Source of the DNA: Oscillospiraceae bacterium
GTDB lineage: Bacteria; Bacillota; Clostridia; Oscillospirales; Oscillospiraceae
Length of the DNA: 9,435 nucleotides
Assembly (NCBI GenBank): GCA_017521875.1
Contig: JAFXBH010000018.1
Location: 1-9,435 of the forward strand
Reading direction: 5' to 3'
Shown here: positions 1 to 4,856 of the stretch, in pieces
Numbering within the stretch: the first letter of the stretch is position 1
How the letters are laid out: the number at the start of each line of letters is the position of its first letter
Notes under the pieces: generated by a model
The model's input: only the letters and a program-made list of their open reading frames with translations
Databases searched by the model: none
What the model was told of the DNA's origin: nothing
Program-made: the position numbers and the translations under genes

Positions 1-32
1 ATGTGGTGCGCTCCCAACTGTGCTACGAGCCC
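1..32 (-). tRNA. 5' half of a tRNA, cut by the window edge
   Basis: Read on the minus strand from base 32, the sequence gives a 7-base acceptor strand (GGGCTCG), the expected T8-A9, a D arm (GCAC, loop AGTTGGGA, GCGC, one A-C mismatch), A26 and the 5' anticodon stem CCACA followed by a loop T. The GTTGG of the D loop is typical. The anticodon and 3' half lie outside the window, so the structure cannot be fully checked. The CCACA stem suggests tRNA-Val(GAC), but this is a guess from family memory. It could also be a truncated tRNA remnant. Confidence 0.6.
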
Positions 33-41
33 GGGTATATA

Positions 42-68
42 CCACGGGGTACAGTATGTACCCCGTGG
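42..68 (-). terminator. Hairpin between fliB-like gene and the edge tRNA
   Basis: A perfect 11-bp stem (42-52 with 58-68) closes a 5-base loop, starting 7 bases past the stop codon of the methylase gene. Its position fits a transcription terminator for the fliB operon, but no strong T run follows on the minus strand (TATATACCC). It may instead be a processing hairpin upstream of the tRNA, because only 9 bases separate it from the tRNA 5' end. Confidence 0.4.
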
Positions 69-75
69 CCATTTG

Positions 76-1074
76 TTAATTCAGCAACAATCCCAAAAGA
101 TTCAAATCAGTAAGTGCCGACGCAGTATATGCGCCGTCCAAAATGGCTTCCACATTATCCGGATTGTTTTCAATCTCTTTGGAAAACAGTTGGGAGGTCT
201 CTTGCAGATTCCCACCAAGATGTCCAATGAGGATACAGGCTGCGATCATCAATTTCACTCGGCAAAGCAGATCATAATCCGAAACTGCCTGCAGCCAGTA
301 ACGGCTAATAAAGTACCGCAGCAGCAATTTATACTGCCCGTTCCAGTCCGGCGTTGCGGAGGGTTGCTGCAGCCGTTGCTCCCACCGGGGTGTAAGAATC
401 TCCAACCCAAGGAAAAATTCCTGCAGGGGCACAGAATGGCTTTGCTTTGCAAACAAGATGCCATCGGCAAGGTTTTGCGTGGGTTGCAAGACCGCGGTTG
501 CACCGCCATCCAGTTCCTCCTGTACATCGTGGGCGTACAGTAAAAGGACGGTCAAAATCTCCGGTACAGACAGGGAAGTGGTGTCCAAAAATGCGGAGAA
601 TTCTCTGCGGCTGCGCAGGAGACTGGCCATAGTTTCTGAATCGTATTCGGCTTCTCCGGACTCTGCTGTTGTTTCCGCAATCCAATCCCGGTCTTCATCG
701 GACAGAATCAGTCGGGCGGCCTCAGGACAGGACAATTCCAGTCCCAGTTCCATAAAATCACCGTAATCGTGGCGCAGCCGGGGGAACTCCCGACACACCT
801 GACACAGAGCCTGATGCCCCAGTTCCGCCTGAATCTGACATAGACCGTCTTGCCGCCACATAGGGCAGCGGCGGTCTTCGATGACCATCACTGTGCCGTC
901 CTCGGTGTCCTGTAAAACTTGCCGCAGCCGGTCACCCAAAGGGCCTTGCAGGCTACGGTAGTACTGGGCGGATTCCGGGTCTACATCCACATCCCATTCC
1001 TGACAACAACTGTCCGGGCAGGCAGCGGCGATACAGGAGAATTTTTTGTAATACTTCGGGTAAAGTATTTCCAT
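76..1074 (-). CDS. fliB: FliB-like lysine-N-methylase (CxxCxxCC family)
   Basis: A 332-residue protein that begins with the FliB-type signature: a YPKYYKKF start, then Cys14, Cys19 and the Cys23-Cys24 pair followed by QEW. Further cysteines lie at 70 (CPMW), 79, 91/94 (CQVC-REFPR) and 116. This cysteine layout is the hallmark of the family that includes Salmonella FliB, which methylates lysines on flagellin, and of YkgJ-type proteins. The rest is helical with no membrane segment, so it is probably cytoplasmic. The start is the only one that keeps the motif near the N-terminus; it lies 6 bases past the DivIVA-like stop and has only a weak ribosome site, suggesting translational coupling. No flagellar gene is visible, so the true substrate is unknown. 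Family call is confident; flagellin as the target is not. Confidence 0.8.
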   Translation of the reverse strand: MEILYPKYYKKFSCIAAACPDSCCQEWDVDVDPESAQYYRSLQGPLGDRLRQVLQDTEDGTVMVIEDRRCPMWRQDGLCQIQAELGHQALCQVCREFPRLRHDYGDFMELGLELSCPEAARLILSDEDRDWIAETTAESGEAEYDSETMASLLRSRREFSAFLDTTSLSVPEILTVLLLYAHDVQEELDGGATAVLQPTQNLADGILFAKQSHSVPLQEFFLGLEILTPRWEQRLQQPSATPDWNGQYKLLLRYFISRYWLQAVSDYDLLCRVKLMIAACILIGHLGGNLQETSQLFSKEIENNPDNVEAILDGAYTASALTDLNLLGLLLN

Positions 1075-1080
1075 AAAAGA

Positions 1081-1566
1081 TTATTCCGGACGAATGGCGT
1101 ACAGGCCGTCCACGGCCTCCTGGAACAGAGCCTGGGTACCGGCGATGGCGTCCTGATAGGCTTGCAACTGGGCATTTGCCTGCTGAGCCAACTGGGCAAT
1201 CTGGGCGGTAGCGGCTTCGGCCTTGGCGGTGGTGTCAGCCAAAATAGCATTAGCCTGGGTGCAGACCTGCTGCGCCCGTTCCTGTGCAATCCGCTCAGCC
1301 CGTTCGGCACGGCGGTAGGCCTCCAGTTCCTGCTCAGTGCTGCCGATGGGAGAGCCGGCCAACTGGGCTTCCAACTTAGCGCATTTCTCCAAGGCGGCAT
1401 CCAATTTAGCCTGCAACTCGGCGTTGGCAGGATAATTTGCATTCTGCAACTGATTGTTCAGTTGTTCAATCTGGGCGGTGTAGTGATTGTTCAGATATTC
1501 AATGTAACGGACCACGTCCTGACGGTTAAATCCGTTGAAAGCGGAACGAAAATTCTGTGCAGCCAT
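1081..1566 (-). CDS. DivIVA-like coiled-coil protein
   Basis: A 161-residue protein with no signal peptide or membrane segment. Residues 5-36 (FRSAFNGFNRQDVVRYIEYL region) resemble the short N-terminal DivIVA/GpsB membrane-targeting segment, where a Gly-aromatic pair precedes an amphipathic helix. Residues 30-70 and about 78-150 are rich in Ala, Gln, Glu and Leu and read as two coiled coils separated by a short GSPIGS linker. Such proteins usually scaffold septum or pole machinery, but the match is only to the N-terminal pattern and the specific role is unknown. The start is supported by AGGGAGG (1573-1579) six bases upstream and a good promoter. It is the first gene of the operon with the fliB-like gene 6 bases downstream, which might hint that the methylase acts on a partner of this protein; that is speculation. 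Confidence 0.7.
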   Translation of the reverse strand: MAAQNFRSAFNGFNRQDVVRYIEYLNNHYTAQIEQLNNQLQNANYPANAELQAKLDAALEKCAKLEAQLAGSPIGSTEQELEAYRRAERAERIAQERAQQVCTQANAILADTTAKAEAATAQIAQLAQQANAQLQAYQDAIAGTQALFQEAVDGLYAIRPE

Positions 1567-1598
1567 AAAAAACCTCCCTAAAAGGATACTTTAATGGG

Positions 1599-1627
1599 AG
1601 TATAGCACAGTTTCCCGGGAAAAACAA
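1599..1627 (-). promoter_or_regulatory. Promoter of the DivIVA-like/fliB operon
   Basis: On the minus strand: -35 TTGTTT (1622-1627), 17-base spacer, -10 TATACT (1599-1604) with an extended TGC just upstream of the -10. It lies 32 bases before the start codon. The spacer holds the palindrome TTTCCCGGGAAA, which could be an operator. Confidence 0.6.
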
Positions 1628-1680
1628 CTGTTTTTGAAAAGAAAAGGGGAAACCCGGTGGTGAAAAATCGAAAACACCCC

Positions 1681-1709
1681 TTTACAAACGGGAAAAAGAT
1701 TGCTATAAT
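1681..1709 (+). promoter_or_regulatory. Promoter of tRNA-Arg
   Basis: -35 TTTACA (1681-1686), 17-base spacer, -10 TATAAT (1704-1709) with an extended TGC before it. The tRNA 5' end is 16 bases downstream, leaving a very short 5' leader. Confidence 0.8.
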
Positions 1710-1724
1710 AATTTGGCTTTCGAT

Positions 1725-1800
1725 GCGCCGGTGGCTCAATGGATAGAGCATCGGATTCCGGTTCCGAGGGTTGGGGGTTCGAGTCCCTTCCGGCGTACCA
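1725..1800 (+). tRNA. tRNA-Arg (anticodon CCG)
   Basis: A full cloverleaf can be drawn. Acceptor stem 1725-1731 pairs with 1790-1796 (one G-U at the end). The D arm is GCTC/GAGC (1734-1737, 1746-1749). The anticodon stem TCGGA/TCCGA (1751-1755, 1763-1767) closes a loop with anticodon CCG at 1758-1760. The T arm is 1773-1789 with loop TTCGAGT and two G-U pairs at its base. Discriminator A1797 is followed by an encoded CCA (1798-1800). Anticodon CCG reads the arginine codon CGG, which is common in several neighbouring genes. It has its own promoter and terminator, so it is a single-gene unit. Its 3' end is partly copied twice downstream. Confidence 0.95.
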
Positions 1801-1838
1801 AAAATATGGGATAGGCTTTCGCCTATCCCATATTTTTT
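1801..1838 (+). terminator. Terminator of tRNA-Arg
   Basis: A perfect 16-bp stem (1801-1816 with 1821-1836) and a TTTC loop start at the base right after the encoded CCA and end in six T (1833-1838). Because the arm begins with AAAA, it could act in both directions. A slightly altered version recurs at 3166-3200. Confidence 0.85.
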
Positions 1839-1845
1839 ATCCGCC

Positions 1846-1859
1846 GAGGGACTCGAAAG
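1846..1859 (-). repeat. Inverted T-arm fragment, copy 1
   Basis: GAGGGACTCGAAAG is identical to 2082-2095. Its complement matches the T-loop side of tRNA-Arg (1778-1788) over 11 bases. It can therefore pair with the tRNA T arm, enclosing the terminator hairpin in a larger inverted repeat. Confidence 0.7.
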
Positions 1860-1863
1860 GGCG

Positions 1864-1913
1864 ACACCAGTGCGTACACTGGTGTAAAAATTGAGAGCTG
1901 GCGAGCAATTTTT
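1864..1913. repeat. Two adjacent hairpins in the tRNA-associated spacer
   Basis: First hairpin: perfect 9-bp stem ACACCAGTG/CACTGGTGT (1864-1872, 1877-1885) with a CGTA loop. Second: 8-bp stem AAAAATTG/CAATTTTT (1886-1893, 1906-1913) with a 12-base loop. They abut each other. No reading frame or ribosome site accompanies them, so they are structural or remnants of terminators. Confidence 0.55.
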
Positions 1914-1930
1914 AGCCCGTGGGAGAGTCC

Positions 1931-1979
1931 ATAGAAGAAAGACTGCATCCGGTATGGATGTTGGCTTTCTTCTATTTTG
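1931..1979 (+). terminator. Terminator-like hairpin in the tRNA spacer
   Basis: Stem ATAGAAGAAAG/CTTTCTTCTAT (1931-1941, 1965-1975) with an inner stem CATCC/GGATG (1946-1950, 1956-1960), followed by TTTTGTTTT. No gene precedes it apart from the already terminated tRNA, so it looks like the terminator of something that has been lost, or part of a mobile repeat. Confidence 0.5.
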
Positions 1980-1994
1980 TTTTGCAGAGGGAAA

Positions 1995-2022
1995 ATGCAA
2001 ACGAGTCCCTTCCGGCGTACCA
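1995..2022 (+). repeat. Direct copy of tRNA-Arg 3' end (copy 2)
   Basis: Bases 2002-2022 are identical over 21 bases to 1780-1800, from the T loop through the encoded CCA. The 7 bases before it (ATGCAAA) are not from the tRNA but are shared with the third copy at 3280-3305, so copies 2 and 3 are closer kin to each other than to the gene. This is the pattern of an attachment-site duplicate made when an element integrates into a tRNA 3' end. Confidence 0.8.
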
Positions 2023-2067
2023 AACAACTAAGAGGGATACCCAATCGGGTATCCCTCTTAGTTGTTT
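2022..2067 (+). terminator. Perfect 21-bp terminator-like hairpin after copy 2
   Basis: The stem (2022-2042 with 2047-2067) is perfect over 21 bp with a 4-base AATC loop. It starts at the last base of the copied CCA, exactly as the real tRNA terminator starts next to its CCA, but the stem sequence is different. The 3' arm ends GTTGTTT, a weak T run. A small CGCAC/GTGCG hairpin (2068-2080) follows. Confidence 0.65.
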
Positions 2068-2081
2068 CGCACTTCGTGCGG

Positions 2082-2095
2082 GAGGGACTCGAAAG
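2082..2095 (-). repeat. Inverted T-arm fragment, copy 2
   Basis: Identical to the 14-base fragment at 1846-1859. Its AGGGACTCG (2083-2091) is the exact complement of CGAGTCCCT in direct copy 2 (2002-2010), so copy 2, its hairpin and this fragment form one nested inverted repeat of about 90 bases. Confidence 0.7.
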
Positions 2096-2102
2096 ATTCA
2101 AT

Positions 2103-2125
2103 GCAAGGCTCCGGGTGAGCCTTGC
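2103..2125. repeat. Hairpin at the end of the tRNA repeat block
   Basis: Perfect 9-bp stem GCAAGGCTC/GAGCCTTGC (2103-2111, 2117-2125) with a CGGGT loop. It lies 7 bases past the inverted T-arm fragment, in the same relative place as the hairpin at 1864-1885 in the first unit. Nothing else recognisable is seen up to 2260. Confidence 0.55.
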
Positions 2126-2263
2126 TCGCTAGGTGGGGGCTCGGCTCCACGGTGATTCACTAAAATTACCATGAAGTTTTTTGTTTTTCTCAGCGATACT
2201 AATTAACGAAAGGGCTGATGAAGTGTTTTTACCAAAGTGGGGTGTGGAACAAACAGTCTACAG

Positions 2264-2292
2264 TTGCTATTTTGCTTATAATGTGGTATATT
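2264..2292 (+). promoter_or_regulatory. Promoter and possible operator of the membrane protein gene
   Basis: -35 TTGCTA (2264-2269), 17-base spacer, -10 TATATT (2287-2292). A second -10-like TATAAT at 2277-2282 lacks a -35. The -35 sits inside one arm of an inverted repeat, CAGTTGCT/AGCAACTG (2261-2268, 2300-2307), whose other arm lies just before the ribosome site. This may be an operator or a short 5' leader structure. Confidence 0.5.
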
Positions 2293-2321
2293 GCCGATAA
2301 GCAACTGCTCGGAGGTAAAAG

Positions 2322-3020
2322 ATGAAAAAGACTTGCTTTTCCGGAATAAAAGAATACTGTCTCGCTCACCAAAGGCACTTTTCTGCGGGACGAAAGTTTC
2401 TGACTTGTATGGGAACAATCCTGCTGGGTGCGATTCTTGGTTATGGTTCAGAATGGTTGGAATACGGTATGCATACATCCATTGCCTACCATCAAAGCGA
2501 TATTTTGAGTGGAATCGTTCTTGTTCTTAACAATTTTTCTATATGGATTTTTGCGGCAACTCTAATTGCCTATCATAGTTGGAGTCCTCTGGGTGCAGGG
2601 CTACAAAGTTTCTGCTTTTTGATAAGTATGTGTATCAGTTACTTTATCCCAAAGCATATGCATTACGGGTATAGTGTTGTATTGCAATTTGCTCTGTGGG
2701 GCGCAATTGCCTTGTTCTCTACGATTCCTGCTGCGGTTATATGGTTTTCCAGATGTTTGTCTGGATGGGGAATTGTAATTAAAATGTTGCCCGTTGCTGC
2801 CGTAATAGGCGAAATTGCTTTTACCGTCTACCGCTGCATTGATTACTACAGTCCCATACCAGGGCAACCGGCTGAACCGTTAAAATGGCTATTGATTCCG
2901 GATCGCATAATACAACTTGGTGTTTACATTCTTTTCGTTGTTTTACTAATACTTATTCTGATGAAAAAGAGGGATTGCCCCAAACGTAAGAGATCAAAAG
3001 AAGGCAGGCGTAACACATAG
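2322..3020 (+). CDS. Six-pass membrane protein of unknown function
   Basis: A 232-residue protein with about six hydrophobic segments, near residues 25-42, 62-83, 90-109, 117-138, 146-165 and 196-216, and a strongly basic C-terminal tail (KKRDCPKRKRSKEGRR), which by the positive-inside rule is cytoplasmic. No catalytic motif is evident. The segment around SWSPLGAGLQSFCF...SYF recalls small multi-pass proteins seen in other Clostridia, but I cannot name the family. The start is set by GGAGGT (2311-2316) five bases upstream and its own promoter. Codon use is AT-rich (many ATT, TTT, TTG) unlike the surrounding genes, and it stands alone between the tRNA-derived repeats, so it is a candidate horizontally acquired cargo gene. 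A tRNA-linked role is not implied. Confidence 0.7.
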   Translation: MKKTCFSGIKEYCLAHQRHFSAGRKFLTCMGTILLGAILGYGSEWLEYGMHTSIAYHQSDILSGIVLVLNNFSIWIFAATLIAYHSWSPLGAGLQSFCFLISMCISYFIPKHMHYGYSVVLQFALWGAIALFSTIPAAVIWFSRCLSGWGIVIKMLPVAAVIGEIAFTVYRCIDYYSPIPGQPAEPLKWLLIPDRIIQLGVYILFVVLLILILMKKRDCPKRKRSKEGRRNT

Positions 3021-3024
3021 GAGG

Positions 3025-3058
3025 TGTTCTATGTTTGCATTCCTTAACACATAGAACA
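3025..3058 (+). terminator. Hairpin after the membrane protein gene
   Basis: Stem TGTTCTATG/CATAGAACA (3025-3033, 3050-3058) with a 16-base loop, 4 bases past the stop. A T run (GTTTTTTAG) occurs only about 17 bases later, so terminator function is uncertain. The loop region also holds a 7-codon frame (3031-3054) with a perfect AGGAGG six bases before its ATG. Between here and 3165 the DNA is AT-rich with no gene visible. Confidence 0.4.
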
Positions 3059-3165
3059 ATTTGTTGGTCTTCTGTTTTTTAGTTATAACCCTTCAATTAT
3101 TCCTATACTTTTTAACAAAAAGTCAGAGGGCGTGTATTTTGCATGAAAGAGGTAACTACTTTCGC

Positions 3166-3200
3166 AAATATGGGATAGATTTTTGCCTATCCCATATTTT
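3166..3200 (+). repeat. Second version of the tRNA-Arg terminator hairpin
   Basis: Stem 3166-3178 with 3187-3199 (13 bp) matches the tRNA terminator stem at 1804-1816/1821-1833 (AAATATGGGATAG and its complement), but the loop differs (ATTTTTGC). It is preceded by a smaller hairpin, GAAAG/CTTTC (3145-3149, 3159-3163). No tRNA sits in front of it. It may be the terminator end of an att duplication. Confidence 0.65.
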
Positions 3201-3258
3201 CTATTTAGTCACATAATACAGAAAGGTGCCCGCTGCGGCTTGACCGAGCCGAACCTCT

Positions 3259-3281
3259 ATCTGCTCCCTTTGGGAGCAGAT
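3259..3281. repeat. Hairpin directly upstream of tRNA 3'-end copy 3
   Basis: Perfect 10-bp stem ATCTGCTCCC/GGGAGCAGAT (3259-3268, 3272-3281) with a TTT loop; it runs directly into the third tRNA copy. A smaller CGGCT/AGCCG hairpin lies at 3236-3251. Confidence 0.55.
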
Positions 3282-3305
3282 GCAAACGAGTCCCTTCTGG
3301 CGTAC
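3280..3305 (+). repeat. Direct copy of tRNA-Arg 3' end (copy 3, decayed)
   Basis: Matches 1995-2020 at 25 of 26 bases (T3298 in place of C2013). The match stops at GTAC, just before the terminal CA of the CCA, and continues as GCCATCC, so this copy has lost its end. With copy 2 it brackets 2023-3279, including the membrane protein gene. Confidence 0.75.
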
Positions 3306-3333
3306 GCCATCCTTTAGGCGGCAAGGAAGTCAA

Positions 3334-3361
3334 TTGCAAAAACCCCAATATATGCTATAAT
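3334..3361 (+). promoter_or_regulatory. Promoter of the TauE/SafE gene
   Basis: -35 TTGCAA (3334-3339), 16-base spacer, -10 TATAAT (3356-3361) with an extended TGC before it, giving a 5' leader of about 40 bases. Confidence 0.65.
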
Positions 3362-3409
3362 TGCACTTATAAGTATTTTCAACAGAAACTCTCACAAGGA
3401 GAAAAGTAT

Positions 3410-4186
3410 ATGGATTTTTTCGGATTTCCCGTTTGGACAGTGCTGCTGATCTGCGGGGGCGTATTTTGTGCATCGTTTATGGATGCAATAGGTGGGGGAG
3501 GTGGCATCATTTCCGTGCCTACCTACTTGTTGGCAGGTCTTCCGGTGCATTTTGCTCTAGGCACAAATAAACTGTCTTCCTGTATCGGCACGGTGGCATC
3601 TACGGTGCGTTATGTGAAAAATGGATGTGTAGACTGGATTTTGGCCATTCCGTCCATCGTTCTTGCCATGCTGGGCGCACACATCGGCACCCGGCTGCAA
3701 CTGGCGCTGGATGAACGGTATCTGAAGTATATGCTGCTGGTAGTGCTGCCGGTGATTGCAGTGATTCTTCTCAAGAAAAAATCTCTGCCCGAGCAACGGG
3801 GAATGATAAACGAATGGCTGCGAAAAATGATCGTCTGGGGGTCATCTCTGATCATTGGTACCTACGATGGATTTTACGGTCCCGGCACCGGCACATTTTT
3901 GCTGCTTTCCTTCTGCTATCTGGCAAAGGTAGATGTACGCACTGCATCGGGTAATGTAAAACTGGTAAATCTCTCCTCCAATCTGGCGGCTCTGGCCACT
4001 TCTCTGGCGGCCGGCAAGGTGCTGATCCCCATTGGCCTGCTGGCGGCGGTCTTTTCCACTGCCGGTCAGTACATAGGCGCAGGGCTGGCACTGAAAAACG
4101 GCTCGAAAATCGTACGGCCGGTGATCCTGGTGGTGCTGTTGCTGCTGACAGGCAAGGTGCTGCTGGAATTGTTGGGAATCATGTAA
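3410..4186 (+). CDS. TauE/SafE family anion exporter-like membrane protein
   Basis: A 258-residue polytopic protein of the TauE/SafE family (PF01925), normally about 250 residues with 7-8 membrane helices. The two internal repeats are visible: the glycine stretch with ISVPTYL (about 28-40) followed by LGTNKLSS (50-57), and YDGFYGPGTGTF (152-163) followed by ASGNVKLVNLSSN (179-191). These paired motifs are the family's hallmark. Members move sulfite, sulfoacetate, other organosulfur anions or, in some cases, unknown small anions across the cytoplasmic membrane; the substrate cannot be read here. The start follows AAGGAG (3396-3401) by 8 bases. It has its own promoter and faces the ASRT operon in the same direction 280 bases away, so it may be separately expressed. 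Confidence 0.88.
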   Translation: MDFFGFPVWTVLLICGGVFCASFMDAIGGGGGIISVPTYLLAGLPVHFALGTNKLSSCIGTVASTVRYVKNGCVDWILAIPSIVLAMLGAHIGTRLQLALDERYLKYMLLVVLPVIAVILLKKKSLPEQRGMINEWLRKMIVWGSSLIIGTYDGFYGPGTGTFLLLSFCYLAKVDVRTASGNVKLVNLSSNLAALATSLAAGKVLIPIGLLAAVFSTAGQYIGAGLALKNGSKIVRPVILVVLLLLTGKVLLELLGIM

Positions 4187-4200
4187 TTTTTGAATCGGCG

Positions 4201-4262
4201 GAGAATTGGAGAAGCAGATTTCCATGAAAAGCCGAGGGCTATGCCCTTTGCCATTCTCTTTC
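4201..4262 (+). terminator. Possible terminator after the TauE/SafE gene
   Basis: An imperfect stem, GAGAATTGG with CCATTCTC (4201-4209, 4251-4258; one bulged T), encloses a small AGGGC/GCCCT hairpin (4235-4239, 4243-4247). The tail is CTTTCTG rather than a clean T run. The rest of 4187-4330 shows nothing else convincing. Confidence 0.3.
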
Positions 4263-4337
4263 TGCGTTCCGCAACAGGGAAAATGCCCAAAAAAAGCCAG
4301 CAAACTTGGGATTTCCTCCAAAAAGAGTTGACAGGTA

Positions 4338-4366
4338 TTGACAATGGCCGCGGTTTTTAATAAACT
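4338..4366 (+). promoter_or_regulatory. Promoter of the ASRT-creatinase-like operon
   Basis: A perfect -35 TTGACA (4338-4343) with 17-base spacing to TAAACT (4361-4366, 4 of 6 to consensus). A second TTGACA at 4328-4333 precedes it by exactly 10 bases but has no -10 at a usable distance. The leader to the start codon would be about 95 bases. Confidence 0.5.
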
Positions 4367-4381
4367 GTTAGATGAAAGAGA

Positions 4382-4443
4382 ATGCCCGTCCGCAGAGGCG
4401 GTAAAACGGCATTTAACCAGGGTGTGATACGCACCCGATTTTT
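4382..4443 (+). promoter_or_regulatory. Structured 5' leader with terminator-like hairpin
   Basis: Two hairpins lie between promoter and ribosome site. The first (4382-4413) pairs ATGC..CGT with ACG-GCAT and has an inner CCGC/GCGG. The second pairs GGGTGTG with CGCACCC (4420-4426, 4430-4436; one G-U) with an ATA loop and is followed by GATTTTT. It is a plausible intrinsic terminator 9 bases ahead of the AAGGAGG site. Premature termination (attenuation) before a strongly translated gene is possible. No known riboswitch class was recognised. Confidence 0.45.
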
Positions 4444-4466
4444 CACCAATCAAGGAGGAAGAACAA

Positions 4467-4823
4467 ATGGCCTACGGCAAGAAAGTATGGATCTTCCCGG
4501 ATGCAGAATTGCCCCCCGAGGGTGTGAATCTGATCCCCGGTCACGAGTCCATCATCATCACCAACGTCAGTGACAAGGTGGCAAATGTAAAGTTTACCCT
4601 GATCTACACCGATAAGGATCCCGTCAGTTTCACCACACAGGTGGAAGCCATGCGTGTGCGTTGCCTGCGTACCAATAAGGAATGCGATTTCGGCGCCTAC
4701 ACTGCAAAGTTCGAAGAGCAGTACGCCATTATGCTGGAGAGCGATGTTCCTGTGGTCGCCCAGTACGGCCGTGCAGAACCCAGAGAAGTGAATTTCTACA
4801 CCACTCCCGGTTACTGCGAATAA
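4467..4823 (+). CDS. ASRT-like (sensory rhodopsin transducer family) small protein
   Basis: A 118-residue soluble protein matching the Anabaena sensory rhodopsin transducer family (PF07100): GKKVWIFPDAELPP at 4-17, GHESIIITN at 25-33, a beta-rich stretch with VKFTLIYTDKDPVSF (41-55), then AMRVRCLRTN (61-70). ASRT proteins are tetrameric beta-sandwiches; in the cyanobacterium one partners a rhodopsin, but most bacterial members have no rhodopsin and have been proposed to bind small molecules. There is no rhodopsin gene here. The start follows AAGGAGG (4452-4458) by 8 bases. It is first in a probable operon, 33 bases before the creatinase-like gene, and uses the same highly biased codons, so both are probably abundant. 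A ligand-binding or chaperoning role for the neighbouring amidohydrolases is inference. Confidence 0.82.
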   Translation: MAYGKKVWIFPDAELPPEGVNLIPGHESIIITNVSDKVANVKFTLIYTDKDPVSFTTQVEAMRVRCLRTNKECDFGAYTAKFEEQYAIMLESDVPVVAQYGRAEPREVNFYTTPGYCE

Positions 4824-4856
4824 TTACATAAACAACTTTTTAGGAGGAAATATAAA

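Noticed and set aside
1..543. Plus-strand open frame at the left edge
   Set aside because: It runs antisense through the cysteine-rich methylase gene and across the edge tRNA and hairpin; it has no ribosome site or family features.
1578..2101. Minus-strand open frames over the tRNA-Arg repeat block
   Set aside because: They are made from tRNA, terminator and repeat sequence read backwards, including the duplicated T-arm segments, and have no ribosome site.
2277..2282. TATAAT as the main -10 box of the membrane protein gene
   Set aside because: No acceptable -35 lies 16-18 bases upstream; the TTGCTA/TATATT pair with a 17-base spacer fits better.
1801..3305. CRISPR array or tandem repeat array in the repeat-rich spacer
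   Set aside because: Repeats are few, at irregular spacing of hundreds of bases, derived from tRNA sequence, and no cas-like gene is present.
3842..4453. Minus-strand open frame of 203 codons over the TauE/SafE gene and the leader
   Set aside because: Antisense to a confident exporter gene, with low-complexity Gln/His-rich translation typical of a shadow frame.
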